This document shows positions 49,392 through 60,947 of a DNA stretch of 64,000 nucleotides, piece after piece. The notes beneath the pieces are model-generated. The model did not search any database. It was not told the DNA's origin and worked only from the letters and a program-made list of their open reading frames with translations. How positions within the stretch are numbered: position 1 is the stretch's first letter; each line of letters opens with the position of its first letter. The translations under genes and the position numbers were made by a program. The DNA is from Meloidogyne chitwoodi (Eukaryota > Nematoda > Chromadorea > Rhabditida > Meloidogynidae): positions 434,001 to 498,000 of the forward strand of contig JACZZP010000004.1 of assembly GCA_015183035.1 (NCBI GenBank). Reading direction: 5' to 3'.

Positions 49392-52300
49392 TTAAAGTTG
49401 TATAGAAAGTCCTCCATTAATATTACTTGGTTTAACTTGAATGGATTTAGGCAAAGCATAACTTGCTGTTTTTGGCTTTATCCAAAAACATAGACCGTTG
49501 ATTACCTTGTTTCTAAAGCTTCTAAAAAATAAATTAATTAAATTAATTAATTAAAAAAAATTATTACGCTAAAGAGATAAAATAAATTATTGGATTTAAT
49601 CCAAAAAATAAAATTTCAAAAATTGTAATTATTCCAAAATAGTCAATAAGACTCCAACTTGGTGGTGCACCTTAAATTTTTAAAAAATATTAAAAAAATA
49701 ATTAAGAAAAAACTAAAAAATATAACCTAATGTTCCAACTATTAATGGAACAAGGAATAAACAATATTGGACAAATGATTGTACAAGAATTCGCATTTCC
49801 ATTGATTTTCTATTTTGGTTAGTTGCATTGTTGCCGTAATTGGAGATTTTTGGAGCATTCTGTATATTTTGAGGAATAGTTAAAAATTTAAAGGAGAATT
49901 TATAGAGAAATTAAAGTTCAAGCTTAAATCAAGTTTTTAAGTTCAATCTTAATTTTACTTTTATTTTCAAATTTTTAAGTTCAAGCTTCTAAGTTGAAAT
50001 TTAATTTTAAGGCAAATTTTTGTCTAGTTTTAAGTTCAATCTTTAATTTCAACTTTTATTTTATAATTTTAAGTTTAGGCTTGAATTTTGAAGTTCAATC
50101 TTTAATTTTTAAATTCAATTTTTTTTGAAGTTAAATCTTTAATTTCAACATTATTTTATAATTTTTAAGTTTAATCTTGATTTTTTAAGACTAAGCTTGA
50201 ATTTATAAGTTTAATCTTTAATTTTTATCCTTAAAAGTTAACTCATCAAAATTCTTACAATTTTAATTAAAAAAGCAATTCCACAATAAATAAGAAAACA
50301 AGCAATTGTCAAAATTAAATACTCATAAACTTCAAAATGGTAAACATGCATAGAAAAACTTAAATTTTTATCATAACGGAAACAATTAAATTGTTCATCC
50401 ATATATAGACCACAATAGGGTGACATAAACAATGCTGCTATGGCAGCGAAAATTATTGCAAATAAAACAAATAAACACTAAAATTAAAATAAGAAAAAAT
50501 AAAAAAATAAGCAAAATAAAAAATATATTTTAGAGATTATTTAAATATTCTTTTTTTTTAATTCACAGCGATGCAGCGTAACTTGCGGACCGAAGCTTCA
50601 AGACGCGTTTGAATCCAAAAGATTTGGTCTGAAGGTTTCGATCCACAAGTTTTGGAAATTTTACTTGTGTAGATGACCAAATATATTTTTTTAAACCTTC
50701 CAATAATTCTCAAATAAATTTCTTAATAAATTAGTCTAAAGCAAAAGCTTTGACTTACAAAAATATTATGGAAGACTAAGCCGAGAGACAGCGATTTTTT
50801 TTAAAAAGGTTCTATACTTATAGCCAAAATAATTAAATTAAAAATATTGTGTAATTTTAAGTTAGAAATAGTTATATAAAAACAAAGAAATATTTGCAAA
50901 AGTTTAATAAAAAAATATTTTTTACCTTATACATTAATAATTCACATTTAGATTCAGCTACATTAACATGCTTTAATATATATAATTTTACCATAACAAA
51001 TAATCTATTTAAAGCCAATGCTAAATTTAAAATAAAAAGTACATCAAATGCAGCCTCATAAATTGCACCGGTTAACTAAAAATTAAAATAAAATTAATTT
51101 TTATATAAAATTTTGGTTGTTTGAACTTTTATAATTTGGGTAAACTTCTTAAAATATATTTTATTTCTTTAATTAATTTTTATCATTTTTTAACGTTTTA
51201 ATAATTTTGATGAATAAATGAGGTGTTTACTTAAAGAGTATAAAAGTTATGATTTTGAAAGGAAGGAGTAGATTTTAAGCAGTGATGCAAAAGTTACAGT
51301 TCCAGTTCCGGAACTATGGAACTACCAAATATCTGGAACTGGTTCGGAATGGAACTATGGAACTGGCTGATTATTGGAACTGGAACTAGTTCCAGAACTA
51401 GTTCCGGAACTAGAACTGGCCCGGAACTAGTTCCTCACCCCACAATAGTTCCAAAACTGGAACTATGAAAATTAAAAATGCAGTTCCGGAACTGGAACTA
51501 GTTCCGTGGAAATTTTGGAACTTTTGCATAACTGATTCTAAGTATTAAGGATGTTTCAAGTTTTTGATTTATCAGAAAAACAGAGTTTGGTGAAAATTTT
51601 CAAAAACCAATCCGTAAATTTATTAAACAAGCGACATACACAAAACGGTGAAAATTTTACAATAAAAGTAGGGTATAATCTATCTCTCTTCAAAGTTTCA
51701 TCCCGAAAAGTTCCGCGGATGTCTAAAAGAATTAAAATTCTTTCTAAATTCTATTTTTATGCAATATTTTTAATAAACACGATTTTAGAAGGAAAAAATT
51801 AGAAAGAACAACAATTCCTGTTTTAACTTGGTGTCCAGCGATTTTTTTTTTTTGAATTTACACAAAATAAATTAAAAGTATTTATTATTACAATTAGATG
51901 ATTATATATACTTTAATTTTCTCATTACTTTTTGTTCAGTTCTAAGTCGAAGTTATTGATCATATTTTTGGGAGCTTAGTTTACCTAAGCTAAAACTTTT
52001 TTTTAGAGAATTTAGAAATAATTAAAAAATAATTAAAATCATTTTCATAAATTATTATTTTTAAGCATTTGCTCTAATAAACTCGATTTTAGAGAAAAAA
52101 ATAAAATTAGAAGCATTTGAATTTTGTGACTGTATTAGGGATTGCGGAATTGTTGGTTTTTATAGCTACTTATACAAAATCAATTAAATACTAAAAAGTA
52201 TATATTATTTCAATTAAATAATTATATATAATATTTAATTTTCTCATTACTCGTACAAAATTTTTTCATTTTTTAATTATTTTGGGAGCTTAGTTTTACC

Positions 52301-52691
52301 TAAGCTATAAAAACTTTTTTTTAGTGAATTTGGAAAGACTTAAATGATTTAATTTTTTTTATATTTTGCGAATAATGGCACATAAATTATATAAAGTTAA
52401 ACTAAAATAAAAACTTACTTTTTCAGAGAACTGTCCGAGTAAACCAATATTTTTAAAAAAAGGTAAAACCCCAGTGCCAATAATTAAATAAGATTCAAAA
52501 ACTCCAATTATAAACATTAATTGATATGAAACAACTTTGCGATATTCTTTATGTATCATAAAATGCTTTAAAAAATTAAATTTAAAAAATTAAATTTAAA
52601 AAAAATTAACTGGAAGCGTCACAGCCTGAATTAACAAAAAAATGAATGCAAGAATTAATTGAATTATTCCATAAATGCCAAAAGAAGTCAT
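49392..52691 (-). CDS. Serpentine chemoreceptor, Srt-like
   Basis: Seven exons: 52691-52611, 52565-52419, 51075-50933, 50478-50259, 49859-49727, 49670-49568, 49521-49392. In-phase joining needs the GTATAA donor (not the GTAAAA seven bases on) at the end of exon 3. Membrane segments: IIQLILAFIFLLIQAV; SYQLMFIIGVFESYLIIGTG; a third ending LNLALALNRLFVM in place of DRY; VYLFYFAIIFAAIAALFM; YLILTIACFLIYCGIAFLI; SFVQYCLFLVPLIVGTLG; and a seventh with IIYF in the FGLNPIIYFISLASFRNKV junction, the classical NP-x2-Y. The pattern of loop 1 and the LALNR motif favour the Srt or Srx groups. It is probably a sensory-neuron GPCR. Its 1.3 kb second intron is filled with repeats (a hAT-like element and two hairpin repeats). 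Confidence 0.75.
51280..51534. mobile_element. hAT-like element of GGAACTAGTTCC subrepeats
   Basis: Ends CAGTGATGCAAAAGTT and AACTTTTGCATAACTG, flanked by ATTTTAAG and ATTCTAAG (7 of 8). The interior is built of GGAACTAGTTCC-type repeats. A worn relative lies at about 34288-34455. Both are near or in minus-strand genes. Confidence 0.7.
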
Positions 52692-52884
52692 TTTTATTTA
52701 TTTTTAAAAATTAACTAAAATTTTTAATTTAAATATTTTAATAATTTTATAAAAAATTAATTTTCAAAAAAATTTAATTTTCATTCAAGCCTAATTTATT
52801 TTGGTTAATTAAATTAAAAATGAAATTTAAAATAATTGGTGGAGTGCTATTATCGAAATTTTTAATTTTAGGTTCTTTCAGCGG

Positions 52885-53030
52885 AGATATATGCAGCCTC
52901 GGTAATCACGTAAAATGAGCTTGGTCCCCCCTATTGTTTTTCGATTTTCATAAATCTGTAACTCGGTTCATATTAAAGATAAATTTATAATTTTTGTCTC
53001 ATTCGACTCAGCTCGATGAGTTCTTTCTAA
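52885..53030. mobile_element. Foldback element, fragment
   Basis: Core GCAGCCTCGGTAATCAC (52893-52909) followed by CCCCCTATTGTTTTTCGATT and GTAACTCGGTTCATATTAAA, then CATTCGACTCAGCTCGATGA. Only one half of the foldback remains. Confidence 0.55.
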
Positions 53031-54365
53031 ACAGCCATATTTTTATGAAAGAAATTTCTAAAACTAAATTCGCAAAAAAGCCCTTAACCTAGAATTAATT
53101 AAAAATTTCTTTAAATTATTAAAAAATTGTTTCTAAATAATTATATAAAAATTAAAAAGCAAATAAATTTGTTAAATAAAAAAGTATAAAATATACCAAA
53201 TCGTTTCTTTATAATTAAATATTTATTTAAATTATTAGGTGTAATCTAACACTAACAATTTAATTTATTTAATTACATAGAATGATGTTTTAAAATAAAA
53301 CTTTCTTTTTTAGACTAAAACTTGAAGAGTTAATAATAGATAGGTATATTATTTTTTTTAAAAATTAATTAAATAAAAATTTAAAAGGAAATAAAATAAA
53401 ACACCTGTTAAAAACATATTAAATTATTTATTCTTATGATAAAATTAATGAAGAAATTAAAAAAAAAATTTTTTAATAATTTAATAAAATTATTGTGTAG
53501 AAGAAAATTTAATTTCAAAAAATATAATTATAAGTTACTGAGGTACATAAATAAATAATTGAGGGCTAGAAACTACATAAATTATAAAGCTCCCTCAATA
53601 AAATATTTAAATAAATTAAATAAAATATTTTAATTTTTTTAATTAAAATTGTTGGCATTTACATCATTATTAATTAAATTTCGGTGTTATTCCTCTCTTT
53701 TTAAACATAATTTTTTTAAAAATAATTTACACAAGAGCAAGTATATGTGTTTTTGCCTAAACACTATCCCCTATTAAATGCTAAAAAATAATATTATAAA
53801 TTAAATTAAATAAATTAAATTATTAAAAACACAAAAATAGCTGTAAGAAATAAAATCAAATTAAATAAAAAAAATATATGTATTTGATAATTTAATAAAT
53901 TAATTACTTTTTTTACAAATTAAATTTAAAAAAATATATATTGGGGATAAATTAAATTTATGTTAATTTTATTTACAAAAATTAAATTTTCAAAATTTTT
54001 TTTATGGCCAATATATAAGTAATTGTGTGGTGCTGAACTGACCTTGTGCTGAATCAAATGTTTTCAATTGAAATAAAAAAAGTTTATTTATTTTTACTCT
54101 AATAAATCCATTTAATATATATCAATTTACCTGTCAATGAGTAGTGTGTTCTCATCAAAGAAAAAAATTAATAATTTAAATATTCATCAAAAACATATGT
54201 AAATAAATAATATATTTGATGGATTTATTGTCATTTATTTTAAAGGAAAGAAAAAAAGTAAATTTAAAAATAAGAGGATTGGGAAATATAAATCTAAAAA
54301 CATATTTAATATTCTACAAGTTTAAGTAAATAAATAAATTATTTAAAGGAGTGAACACACTTCTC

Positions 54366-54440
54366 TATAGCCGGAAGTGACCGATGAAGGGAGAGAAGGT
54401 GTACTACCTGATTTTGTAATGAGCGGCTATCCCTTCTCTC
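54366..54440. other. GC-rich island, possible structured RNA
   Basis: In a 2.4 kb AT desert this stretch is far richer in G and C. ATAGCCG (54367-54373) pairs with CGGCTAT (54424-54430), and GAGAGAAGG (54390-54398) pairs with CCTTCTCTC (54432-54440). The stems cross, so they are alternatives or a pseudoknot. No known RNA family is recognised. Confidence 0.3.
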
Positions 54441-54749
54441 TTTTCTTTTTTTTTTAATATGTTTTTACAAAATTATTTAAATATATTTAAATTTTTATTA
54501 TTTATGTTATTAATTCTAAATTTATTTAAAAAAATTAAATTGGTTCAAATTTAATAAAAAATAAAAAGTTTAAAAAAATAATTCAAATTTAATTATTATA
54601 TTATTGTAAAACTTTTAAAAATATAAGTAATTGTAAAGACAAATATTTAATCAATTTTTGTAATGTTAAAAGAAGAGAAGGTGATGCATTTGAACAAATT
54701 ATAAATTCGATCACATAACTTTATTATTAATAAATTTTATAGAAAAAAA

Positions 54750-54812
54750 TTGGCACTCAAATTTTGGCACCGAACTGGGGAGGGCGACGAAAAAGAAAAA
54801 TACTATTTGTTC
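54750..54812. mobile_element. Single Merlin-type terminus
   Basis: TTGGCACTCAAATTTTGGCACCGAACTGGGG-like sequence matches the right terminus of the 14897-15544 element (two stretches, TTGGCACTCAAA and TTTTGGCACCGAA). No partner end is seen within a kilobase, so this is a broken copy. Confidence 0.5.
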
Positions 54813-55496
54813 AGATAATAAATATTAAAAACATAAAATTTAAAAATATAAATTAATACAGTATTAATAATAATAAACTATTAAGGTACATGATAAACAA
54901 AAAACGAGTATGATTGATTGCCCAGTTGCAAGACTGAATAATATCTATTCCTTTTATACTAAAAATAAATAAATTTTTCATTTTTAAAGTTTTTTAAATA
55001 AATTTATGTATGTTATTAATTTTAAATATTTTTTTGTCGTTTTATAGTTTTAAATAAATTTAATTAATTAATGCACTTTTTATTTAAAATTAATCATAAA
55101 TCTGTTATAAATTTGTCATAAATTAAACACCTTTTTTTTAATTTAAATACGCCATTTAAATTTCGAAATTAACTCATTTAGGCATATATATATTTCTTCT
55201 CCTTATTTTAAATAAAAAGAATAATTAGTCACATTGGCATATAAAAAACTAAATAAAAAAATCTTTTTTATTTTGGCTAGTCTTTCTACATAACCGCTGA
55301 GCATACATTTTTATTTTTTCTTTTTTTAATAAATTCCTCAATTGGATAAACCTTTTCCTTTCAATTTTTTCTCTTTTAATCGGTGAACAATCCCATATTA
55401 TTATTTATTTTTACATTATTATTCTTGTAAGTAGTTGAAGTCAGACAAATAAATAAAAGAATTAGATGTATTTACTCCTCTTCTTTTTTACGGAAA

Positions 55497-56170
55497 GGCC
55501 AAGTAAGCGCGAGGCCATATGAGCGCCAAAAATTATAACAAATTAACGATTGGTTATTTTTAGAAGTTTATGGTACCATTTGATAGAGCAGAAAATATGC
55601 TACAAAATAACATAAAATCAGAATTTTTGGAAAATAGAAAAAAAGTTGTAAAGAAAAAACTTCCAAAAAATCAAATTTTCTGTACATACATTGAAACGAT
55701 TTTTGAAATACTTATCCGAAAATTTTGAAATTTTTAGAGAATATATGAAACGCAAAATCTTTAATTATTATAAATTTTCATAAATCTAATTTCTAGTTTG
55801 TCTAATTTTATAAGAAAAAATCTGAAGGATACTTGTCTCAAATAAAGATTAAATAAAATTATAATATTTACAAATAAAACTGACAAATAAATAACATAAA
55901 ATTTGGCCGAGAAATTTAAAAAAAGTTTATGACAAATTTACAAGGTTACGAAATTTAATTTTTCTTAAAAAAAAAATAAAGGGCTCAGCCGGTGATCGAA
56001 ACCGGGACCTCTCGCACTTTTGAAGCGCCCAAAGCGAGAATCATACCACTAGACCACTGACAATGAGCCTATATTTGACTTTTTAAATAAAATGCTTTTA
56101 GTTGTTATATTTTTTAACAGAAAAGGATAAAATTACTAGTTTATTTCAATGGCCTCGCGTTTATTTGGCC
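55497..56170. mobile_element. Inverted-repeat element carrying the tRNA-Pro-like gene
   Basis: GGCCAAGTAAGCGCGAGGCC and, at the right, the complement of GGCCAAATAAACGCGAGGCC pair over 22 positions with two changes. The 670 bases between include the tRNA-Pro-like sequence. No clear target duplication is seen, so transposition is inferred only from the ends. Confidence 0.5.
55981..56069 (-). tRNA. tRNA-Pro(UGG)-like gene with two insertions
   Basis: The minus strand gives a tRNA shape: acceptor 3' half CTGAGCC, T arm CCGGT-TTCGATC-ACCGG (fully paired), anticodon stem CTCGC/GCGAG with loop TTTGGG...T, anticodon TGG. Eleven extra bases (CGCTTCAAAAG) sit after position 37, exactly where tRNA introns occur, and six extra bases (TTGTCA) interrupt the 5' acceptor strand (GGCTCA then G). 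A T-run follows the 3' end and could stop polymerase III. The paired T arm suggests constraint, while the 5' insertion would break the acceptor stem. It lies inside an inverted-repeat element (55497-56170). Confidence 0.65.
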
Positions 56171-56644
56171 CCAAACCCTTATTTACCTTTATTTAAGAAA
56201 ATCTTTTTTTTTTCTAATTTAGCCACTCCCTTCTAGACAATAATTTACCTTCTCCCAATTTTCACTTTTTACCACAAATCGGCTAAAAGGGCAATTGAGG
56301 ACATATGAGACAAGCAATATGACTATAAGATTATCTACTCTTCTTATTAAATAATTAAAATATTTATATTAGACATTTAAATATTAAAGTGCATTTATTA
56401 GGCCAATGCCTTTTCTTTAAAGTTAAAAAAATTTAAAATAATTTTTTTTTTAATTTTACTTGATTTTTTTAAATTTATTGTCTTCTACCTTGTTAAGTTT
56501 ATCCTTTATATTAAATAATAATTTTTTAAAAATAATTACCTATTTTTAATAATTTATATTTCCTTTTTAAACTTTGGTATTTATGTGCTTTGTATCCCTT
56601 AATTTTTAAATTACAAAATTTTTTTGTTAGAATGTACATATAAT

Positions 56645-56872
56645 AGTCCACTCGAAAGACCTTGTCGAGATGAGTCGAATGAAACCAAAATCAAACGAAT
56701 TTATTGAAATTTAATAAAGTTATGAACGATTGAATAGAGAGCAGCCTCGGTAATCAGCCAGATTAAATCGTTCATAACTTTGTTCATTTAAAAATAAAAT
56801 TAAATATTTTGATCTCATTCGACTCAGTTCAACGAGCTCTTTCGAATGAACTATCATTTGTACATTCTAAAC
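56645..56872. mobile_element. Foldback element, intergenic copy
   Basis: Contains GAGTCGAATGAAACCAAAATC, core GCAGCCTCGGTAATCAG (56741-56757) and the complementary GAGCTCTTTCGAATGA on the right. Arms are about 95 bases. It lies 0.4 kb upstream of the homeobox gene. Confidence 0.6.
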
Positions 56873-57267
56873 AAAATTTTTTTTTATTTTAAAAAATAAT
56901 AGAATACAGCACATAAGAACCAAACTCAAATTTAATTAAAAATATTAAAAAATAAATTTTTAAAAAATTTAAGTATATTTAAATTCTTTAAGCGTTTTAG
57001 CTTACTTTAATACTCTTAAAGTTATTTTTAATTTTTTTTTAAACTATTTTTTATTTTAATTTAAATTCACTGCTTTTTCAAGTCTTTATATACTCTACCC
57101 TTTCTTAAAAAATTTGCATTTATTTTTTAATACTTAATTTCCTGTATTTTTTTATTATTATTATTTGCATTGTCAATAAAAATTCAAATTTATTAAAAAA
57201 AATAAAAATTTTGTTTAATTTTTTAAATTTATTTCTTTAAAAACTACTATTTAAATAAAAATAATAA

Positions 57268-57277
57268 ATTTTAGTCA
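57268..57277 (+). promoter_or_regulatory. Probable spliced-leader acceptor of the homeobox gene
   Basis: TTTTAG followed by TCA and then the ATG at 57278. An AT-rich tract precedes it and no upstream coding exon is visible. Confidence 0.5.
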
Positions 57278-60200
57278 ATGCAAAACATTAATTCTTCTTC
57301 TTTTATTAATCTTAATTCACCATTAGAACAACAACCAATAATAAAATGTGCAAACAACAACACAGATTTATTAATCCCTATTACACACAATTTAAATGCT
57401 TTAGATACTGTAATAGCATCATCCCCCATTTCTCCTATTAATTCTTCTTTTAATCTAACCGATATTAATTTTATTCAGGTAAATTTATTTAAAAAATAAT
57501 TAAATTATATTTTTTGAAAAATTAGAAAATTTACTAAAAATTAGGGAATTAAATTTAATTTTTAGAGAATTAAATAAAAAAATTACTAAAAATTTAATTT
57601 AATTTTTATAAAATTAAATCTTAGATTAATAAATTAATAAAAAATTTTTTTAATTAAATCTATTTAATAATTCAAATAAAATTAGTATATTTTTGTCAAA
57701 AAACCAATAATTTATTTAAATTTAATATCTTTATACCCCCAAAAAATAAAAAGAAGCAAATAAATCTGTTGAGAAATAAGCAAAATATTTTTTAAATTTT
57801 TTTAATATTTGGGAAGTCTTATTATTTAGTTTATAACCTTTTCATTAAATAAAAAATAAAAAAATAATTTATTTAGAATCAATTTGATATAAATCCAATA
57901 GCTAACAACACTTCGAGCACTAAACAAGTAAAACAAAATAATTCATTAATTAAAAATATTTATTCACAAAATTTAATGAATAATATTTTAATAAATAATT
58001 TTGGTATTTCTACATGTCAAATACCAACAAATTCAGAAATTGAACAAAATTTAATTAATTTAGAAAAATTAAATAATTATCAAATTGTTACTTCCCAACA
58101 ACAACAACCTTCTTTTAATTTTATTCAACAACAACATAAACTTATTCCTCCAACTCTTATTTTTGCTGGACAAAGTAGTAAGTCAACTTTTTTATTACCT
58201 AAAGATCGAAAAAATGCTAAAATTAAATTTAAATAATTTAAATTTGAAAATTATTTGATTTACCAAAAATCCGTACTCGGAAAATTGAGCAGTGGAATAT
58301 TGGGCAGTGAAGAAACATTACAAAAACTCTCAAGAAAATACAAAAATACATGTGAAAAACAAAAAAACATAAAAAGATTTATGTATTTTTCATGTATTTT
58401 TGTATTTTCCTGCAAGTTTTTGTACTGTTTCTTCACTGCCCAATTTTCCGTGAGCCCAAAAATCATTCAAATCAAAGTCGAATAATTTGAAATTTATTTG
58501 ATCAAATATGTATTTGAATTTGGCTACTTTTACCTATATATTTTAAGTGAACACTCCATTTATTCGCAAAACATAAAATAATTAAAAAAATGATAAAAAT
58601 AATAAAATATATTTTTGCGAATAAATGGAGGTATTTAACTGTTTATAATAAATTAATTAAAAAATGCTTCCAAAAATAAGGAATAGAATTTGTAAAAACT
58701 TGAATTTGATTTTGAAATATTAATTAAATTGGTTGAGTCCAGAAAATAAAAATATTTTAAATAAAAACTATTTTAAGAAAAATCATCAATAAAAGGCTTA
58801 CAAACAACAAATATAAAAATTGCTACAGACGAAAAAAGAAAAGTTGCAAGAAGAAATAGAACAGCTTTTACAGAATCACAATTACAGGTTTTTAACTTTT
58901 AAAAATTAAATTATTTATTTTTAAAATTTTTAGAAACTTGAAAATTCTTTTGAAAATCAAAATTATCCAGATGTTAGTGTTAGAGATAAATTGGCTCGTC
59001 AAACAAATTTACCAGAGTCAAAAATTCAGGTAATTTTTTAGGCTCTTTTTAAGAAATTTGAAAATGCGTCCAACGGGTAAAATTGAGTAACAAATGGAAA
59101 AATAGAATAAATTAATTTTTCTTTAAAATAAATATTGTTTAATATATATTATTTTAATTGGTTGATTTTAAATATATTTTTTATATATTTTTTAACGTAA
59201 TTGAGACGAATCAATATTCCATTATTTTTGTAAGCTTAGATTTTTCTAAGCTAAAATTAAAAGTAATAATAATTTGTTGTCAAAACACTATTAAAGAGCA
59301 ACAAAAAAGTGTATTTTTAAACGGTATTAATTAATATTTATTTTAAAGGTATTGTTGTGTAGGATCAAGGTGTTGAGTGTTTTACTAAAAAAGCCAATTT
59401 GTTAATGATTACAATATTTTTCCTCTCCGGATTATCCCTCTAGGACTAATCCTCCCCAATTTTTTTTCGGGAAATTCCTCTTTTAACAGAATTGAAAATT
59501 TTAAAAATTATTTTGGATCATTTTAATAATATTATTCTAACATAATATAATTTTTTGAGTGATCCAAAATCATTTTAATAATTGGGAGGATTTTTCTGTT
59601 AAAAGAGGAATTTTACAAAGAAGAATTTTAACTAATTTTGCTTGGAGAGGAATTTCCACTGAAAGAGGAATTGTCTTAAAATCCCCGGAAGAAATAACTC
59701 GTAAACACTGTCAGAGCCATTAATTTTCACTTTTTATTTTAGCTTAGTAAAGCTAAGCTTACAAAAATAATTCACGCGTACAAAGATCAACATTTAAAAA
59801 AATATAAATAATACATTTAAAATTAATTAATTAAAATATTTTACATTAAATAATATTTTTTTAAAGAAAATACAGTTAATTAGACCAATTATTTAAAAAA
59901 TGACGTGATAAAAATATAATTCAAATTACGGGAATTTAATTTTAAAAATTAACGTTTTAATTTACAATGTTTAAGAAAGCTTAATATTTATTTTTTTCAT
60001 AAAAAGTTGGTTATAATTTTTAAAAATAAATTCCCGGTTAATTTTACCATGCGAAGCATGTCCTAGAGTATAGCCATTTTTTATAATTAATTTTTTAATT
60101 TAAAGGTTTGGTTCAAAAATCGTCGTGCCAAACATCGGTTTGCTTTTTTAATTAATTAATTTATTTAATTATAAAATATTTAGTAAATATCTAAGAAATT

Positions 60201-60805
60201 TACCGGCCACAGATGAGGAGAATGGTCCATCAGAAATTATTGAAATACAACAAATTAACAATTTAACCCAACAAAATATTCCAATTAAAGGTAAATAAAT
60301 TATATTTTATAATTTTTTAAAATTATACACCTTGACTTTTAATAAATTAAATTTTTTTGGCTTTATAATAAAGCCAAAAATAGAAATTAAAAGGTTTATA
60401 GTTCTGTTCTTCAATTTTCCTTATTTTCTTGTTAACAATAAAAATCGAAAAAATTTTATAAAAATGATAAAAATAAAAGGGAAAAAAGGGAAAATGTGTA
60501 AAATTGAAAAACTGGAAAACATTAACATTTTATTGATAAAGACCGGCGTGGGAGGGAGCCAACGCTTATTAATCCCAGTCCCCGTTTGTCCCCGTTCCGC
60601 ATTATTTAAATATTCCCGCTTCAGCAATCCCGCAAGATACGATTTTGCCGATCTCTATTATGTCCCAAAAATTAAATAAAATAAAATATTTTAATTAATT
60701 TAACAATTTTAAGCATGGAATCCAACCACAATTCAAACTGGCAATAATTATGTTTTTGCATTACCTACAAATTTAGGTGTTAATTCTTTCTTTTCAAAGT
60801 GCTGA
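57278..60805 (+). CDS. Paired-like (K50) homeobox transcription factor
   Basis: Exons: 57278-57478, 57877-58177, 58796-58887 (or from 58829), 58934-59029, 60106-60137, 60184-60290, 60714-60805. The N-terminal 165 residues are Asn/Gln/Ser-rich and unstructured. The homeodomain starts near KRKVARRNRTAFTESQLQ, continues KLENSFENQNYPDVSVRDKL and ends with recognition helix KIQVWFKNRRAKHR. Position 50 is Lys, as in Otx, Pitx and Goosecoid, and NLPES before helix 3 recalls Otx. The intron between Gln and Val (positions 46/47) is typical of paired-like genes. Just 3 bases before the ATG is TTTTAG, so the messenger is probably trans-spliced. The stop is followed by AATAAA near 60830. It is a sequence-specific DNA-binding regulator in the nucleus; helix 1/2 residues are divergent, so the exact orthologue is unclear. 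Confidence 0.85.
58272..58455. mobile_element. Short relative of the GGGCAGTGG MITE in homeobox intron 2
   Basis: Ends CGTACTCGGAAAATTG and the complement of GCTCACGGAAAATTG, the same GGGCAGTGAAGAAAC segments inside, and a 9-base duplication CCAAAAATC on both sides (58263-58271, 58456-58464). It shows the family's true ends, which are worn in the 5495-6062 copy. Confidence 0.7.
59228..59258. repeat. AGCTTAG...CTAAGCT hairpin family (representative)
   Basis: Perfect short hairpins of this type, nearly always next to CAAAAATA and often about 60-110 bases from ATCTAATTGAAATAATACAT, lie near 2253, 5327, 6250, 6600, 6653, 24780, 25470, 27465, 39425, 51972, 52288, 59228 and 59742. All are in introns or between genes. 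Confidence 0.7.
59430..59695. repeat. Foldback in homeobox intron 4
   Basis: AATTCCTCTTTTAACAGAA and TTCTGTTAAAAGAGGAATT, plus ATTATTTTGGATCATTTTAA and its complement, form long arms. It is part of the 1.08 kb intron that splits the homeodomain. Confidence 0.55.
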
Positions 60806-60947
60806 TTTAACAACAAATTCAATGTAAAATTAAATAAAAAAAACAATTTTTGCAAAAGAAAATAGAAAAATGGGCAAAATTTGTTAAAAAAAATATTTAA
60901 AAATTTATAATATTTTATATAATGTTATTTTATTAATATTTATATTA

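Larger units (their letters stand above)
53031..55490. other. Intergenic AT desert
   Basis: Apart from the GC island at 54366 and a broken Merlin-type end at 54750, nothing is recognised. No exon with plausible splice sites was found on either strand. Confidence 0.55.

Noticed and set aside
51551..51802. 83-residue plus-strand frame
   Set aside because: It lies in an intron of the Srt-like receptor and has no recognisable feature.
60332..60679. 115-residue open frame in the homeobox gene
   Set aside because: It is inside intron 6 and partly in a dispersed GC-rich repeat; the true exons join in phase around it.
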